A stretch of 5,932 bases of DNA, from assembly GCA_002331625.1 (NCBI GenBank), contig DCZN01000118.1:4078-10009 (forward strand), written 5' to 3'. The notes under the pieces are model-generated. The model saw only the letters and a list, made by a program, of their open reading frames with translations, did not search any database and had not been told where the DNA came from. Made by a program: the position numbers and the translations under genes. The stretch is from Nitrospira sp. UBA2083 (lineage in GTDB: Bacteria; Nitrospirota; Nitrospiria; Nitrospirales; Nitrospiraceae). Within the stretch, counting starts at the first letter, position 1. Each line of letters begins with the position of its first letter. This document shows, in pieces, positions 5,489-5,932 of the stretch.

Positions 5489-5932
5489 CCAAGATCGAAG
5501 AAGCACAGAAAATACTGAAGGCCATCGGCCTCCCTCAGGCGCAGCAAAACGAAATTTCCGCTCTCACCCTTCTTGCTCTCCTCAACATTGCGCCGAATGA
5601 TCCATGGAAGAACGCCGAACGTCTCCGGCGCTCTGTTTCCAAGGACATCATGGATTTTATCGCCAAAAAATACCGCAAGACCTACGCTCCCAACACCCGT
5701 GAAACGGTACGCCGCCAAGTCCTGCACCAGTTTATTCAGGCCAAAATCGCGGACTACAACCCTTTCGAGCCAGACCTTCCCACCAACAGCCCCCGCGCCC
5801 ACTATGCCATCAATGAAAATGCCCTTGAGGTGATACGTACCTACGGCACCAAATCATGGGCCGGAGCCGCCGCCCAATTCATTGCAAGCCACGGCTCTCT
5901 TGCCGACACTTACGCCCTTCACCGATCACAGG
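5485..5932 (+). CDS. BsuBI/PstI-family Type II restriction endonuclease, N-terminal part
   Basis: The frame is open from the TTG at 5485 to the right edge: 149 residues plus one base. It begins TKIEEAQKILKAIGLP and continues with AQQNEISALTLLALL, DPWKNAERLRRS, IMDFIAKKY, YAPNTRETVRRQVLHQF and NSPRAHYAI. These are the conserved blocks of the N-terminal helical/helix-turn-helix domain of BsuBI/PstI enzymes, which cut CTGCAG. PstI and BsuBI are about 315-330 residues, so roughly half is present. The PD-(D/E)XK catalytic half would lie beyond the window, so integrity cannot be judged. The TTG overlaps the methylase TGA (TTGA), which ties its translation to the methylase. A weak start and last place in the operon fit the need to make methylase before nuclease. 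Confidence 0.88.
   Translation, partial: MTKIEEAQKILKAIGLPQAQQNEISALTLLALLNIAPNDPWKNAERLRRSVSKDIMDFIAKKYRKTYAPNTRETVRRQVLHQFIQAKIADYNPFEPDLPTNSPRAHYAINENALEVIRTYGTKSWAGAAAQFIASHGSLADTYALHRSQ

Noticed and set aside
5458..5802. 114-residue minus-strand frame opposite the endonuclease
   Set aside because: The plus strand encodes recognisable BsuBI/PstI blocks across the same bases.

Overview
The window looks like a defence-type cargo segment of a mobile element from a Gram-negative bacterium, most likely an alphaproteobacterium. The basis is the small integrase subtype, which I associate with Alphaproteobacteria including acetic acid bacteria, together with moderate-to-high GC and Shine-Dalgarno signals. 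This taxonomic call is inference, because the window holds no rRNA, tRNA or housekeeping gene.

Layout. (1) Positions 1-548, minus strand: a small tyrosine recombinase, cut by the left edge just before its catalytic tyrosine. (2) 549-777: a non-coding divergent regulatory region. It carries a good promoter for the integrase, whose -35 lies in the centre of a long AT-rich inverted repeat. Half of that repeat recurs beside the integrase start codon. (3) 778-3554, plus strand: a two-gene operon of an 80-residue protein of unknown function followed 8 bases later by an 841-residue SF2 helicase of the XPD/DinG kind, with a PD-(D/E)XK nuclease-like domain at its C terminus. (4) 3555-3651: a compact promoter/operator region in which a 19-bp perfect palindrome made of two CTGCAG sites sits directly downstream of the -10 box. 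(5) 3652-5932, plus strand: a tightly overlapping operon of a ribbon-helix-helix DNA-binding protein, an N6-adenine DNA methyltransferase, and the start of a BsuBI/PstI-family restriction endonuclease that runs off the right edge.

How the genes may work together. The right-hand operon is a Type II restriction-modification system, probably recognising CTGCAG as PstI and BsuBI do, but with a small RHH regulator as its first gene. The tandem CTGCAG palindrome spans the predicted transcription start, so it could be the RHH operator, a substrate of the system's own methylase, or both. That suggests a feedback circuit in which methylation of the promoter reports how far host protection has progressed. 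Restriction comes last in the operon and appears to start at a TTG codon overlapping the methylase stop. The middle operon (small protein plus helicase-nuclease) looks like a second defence module that I cannot match to a named system. The integrase next door gives a plausible route of transfer.
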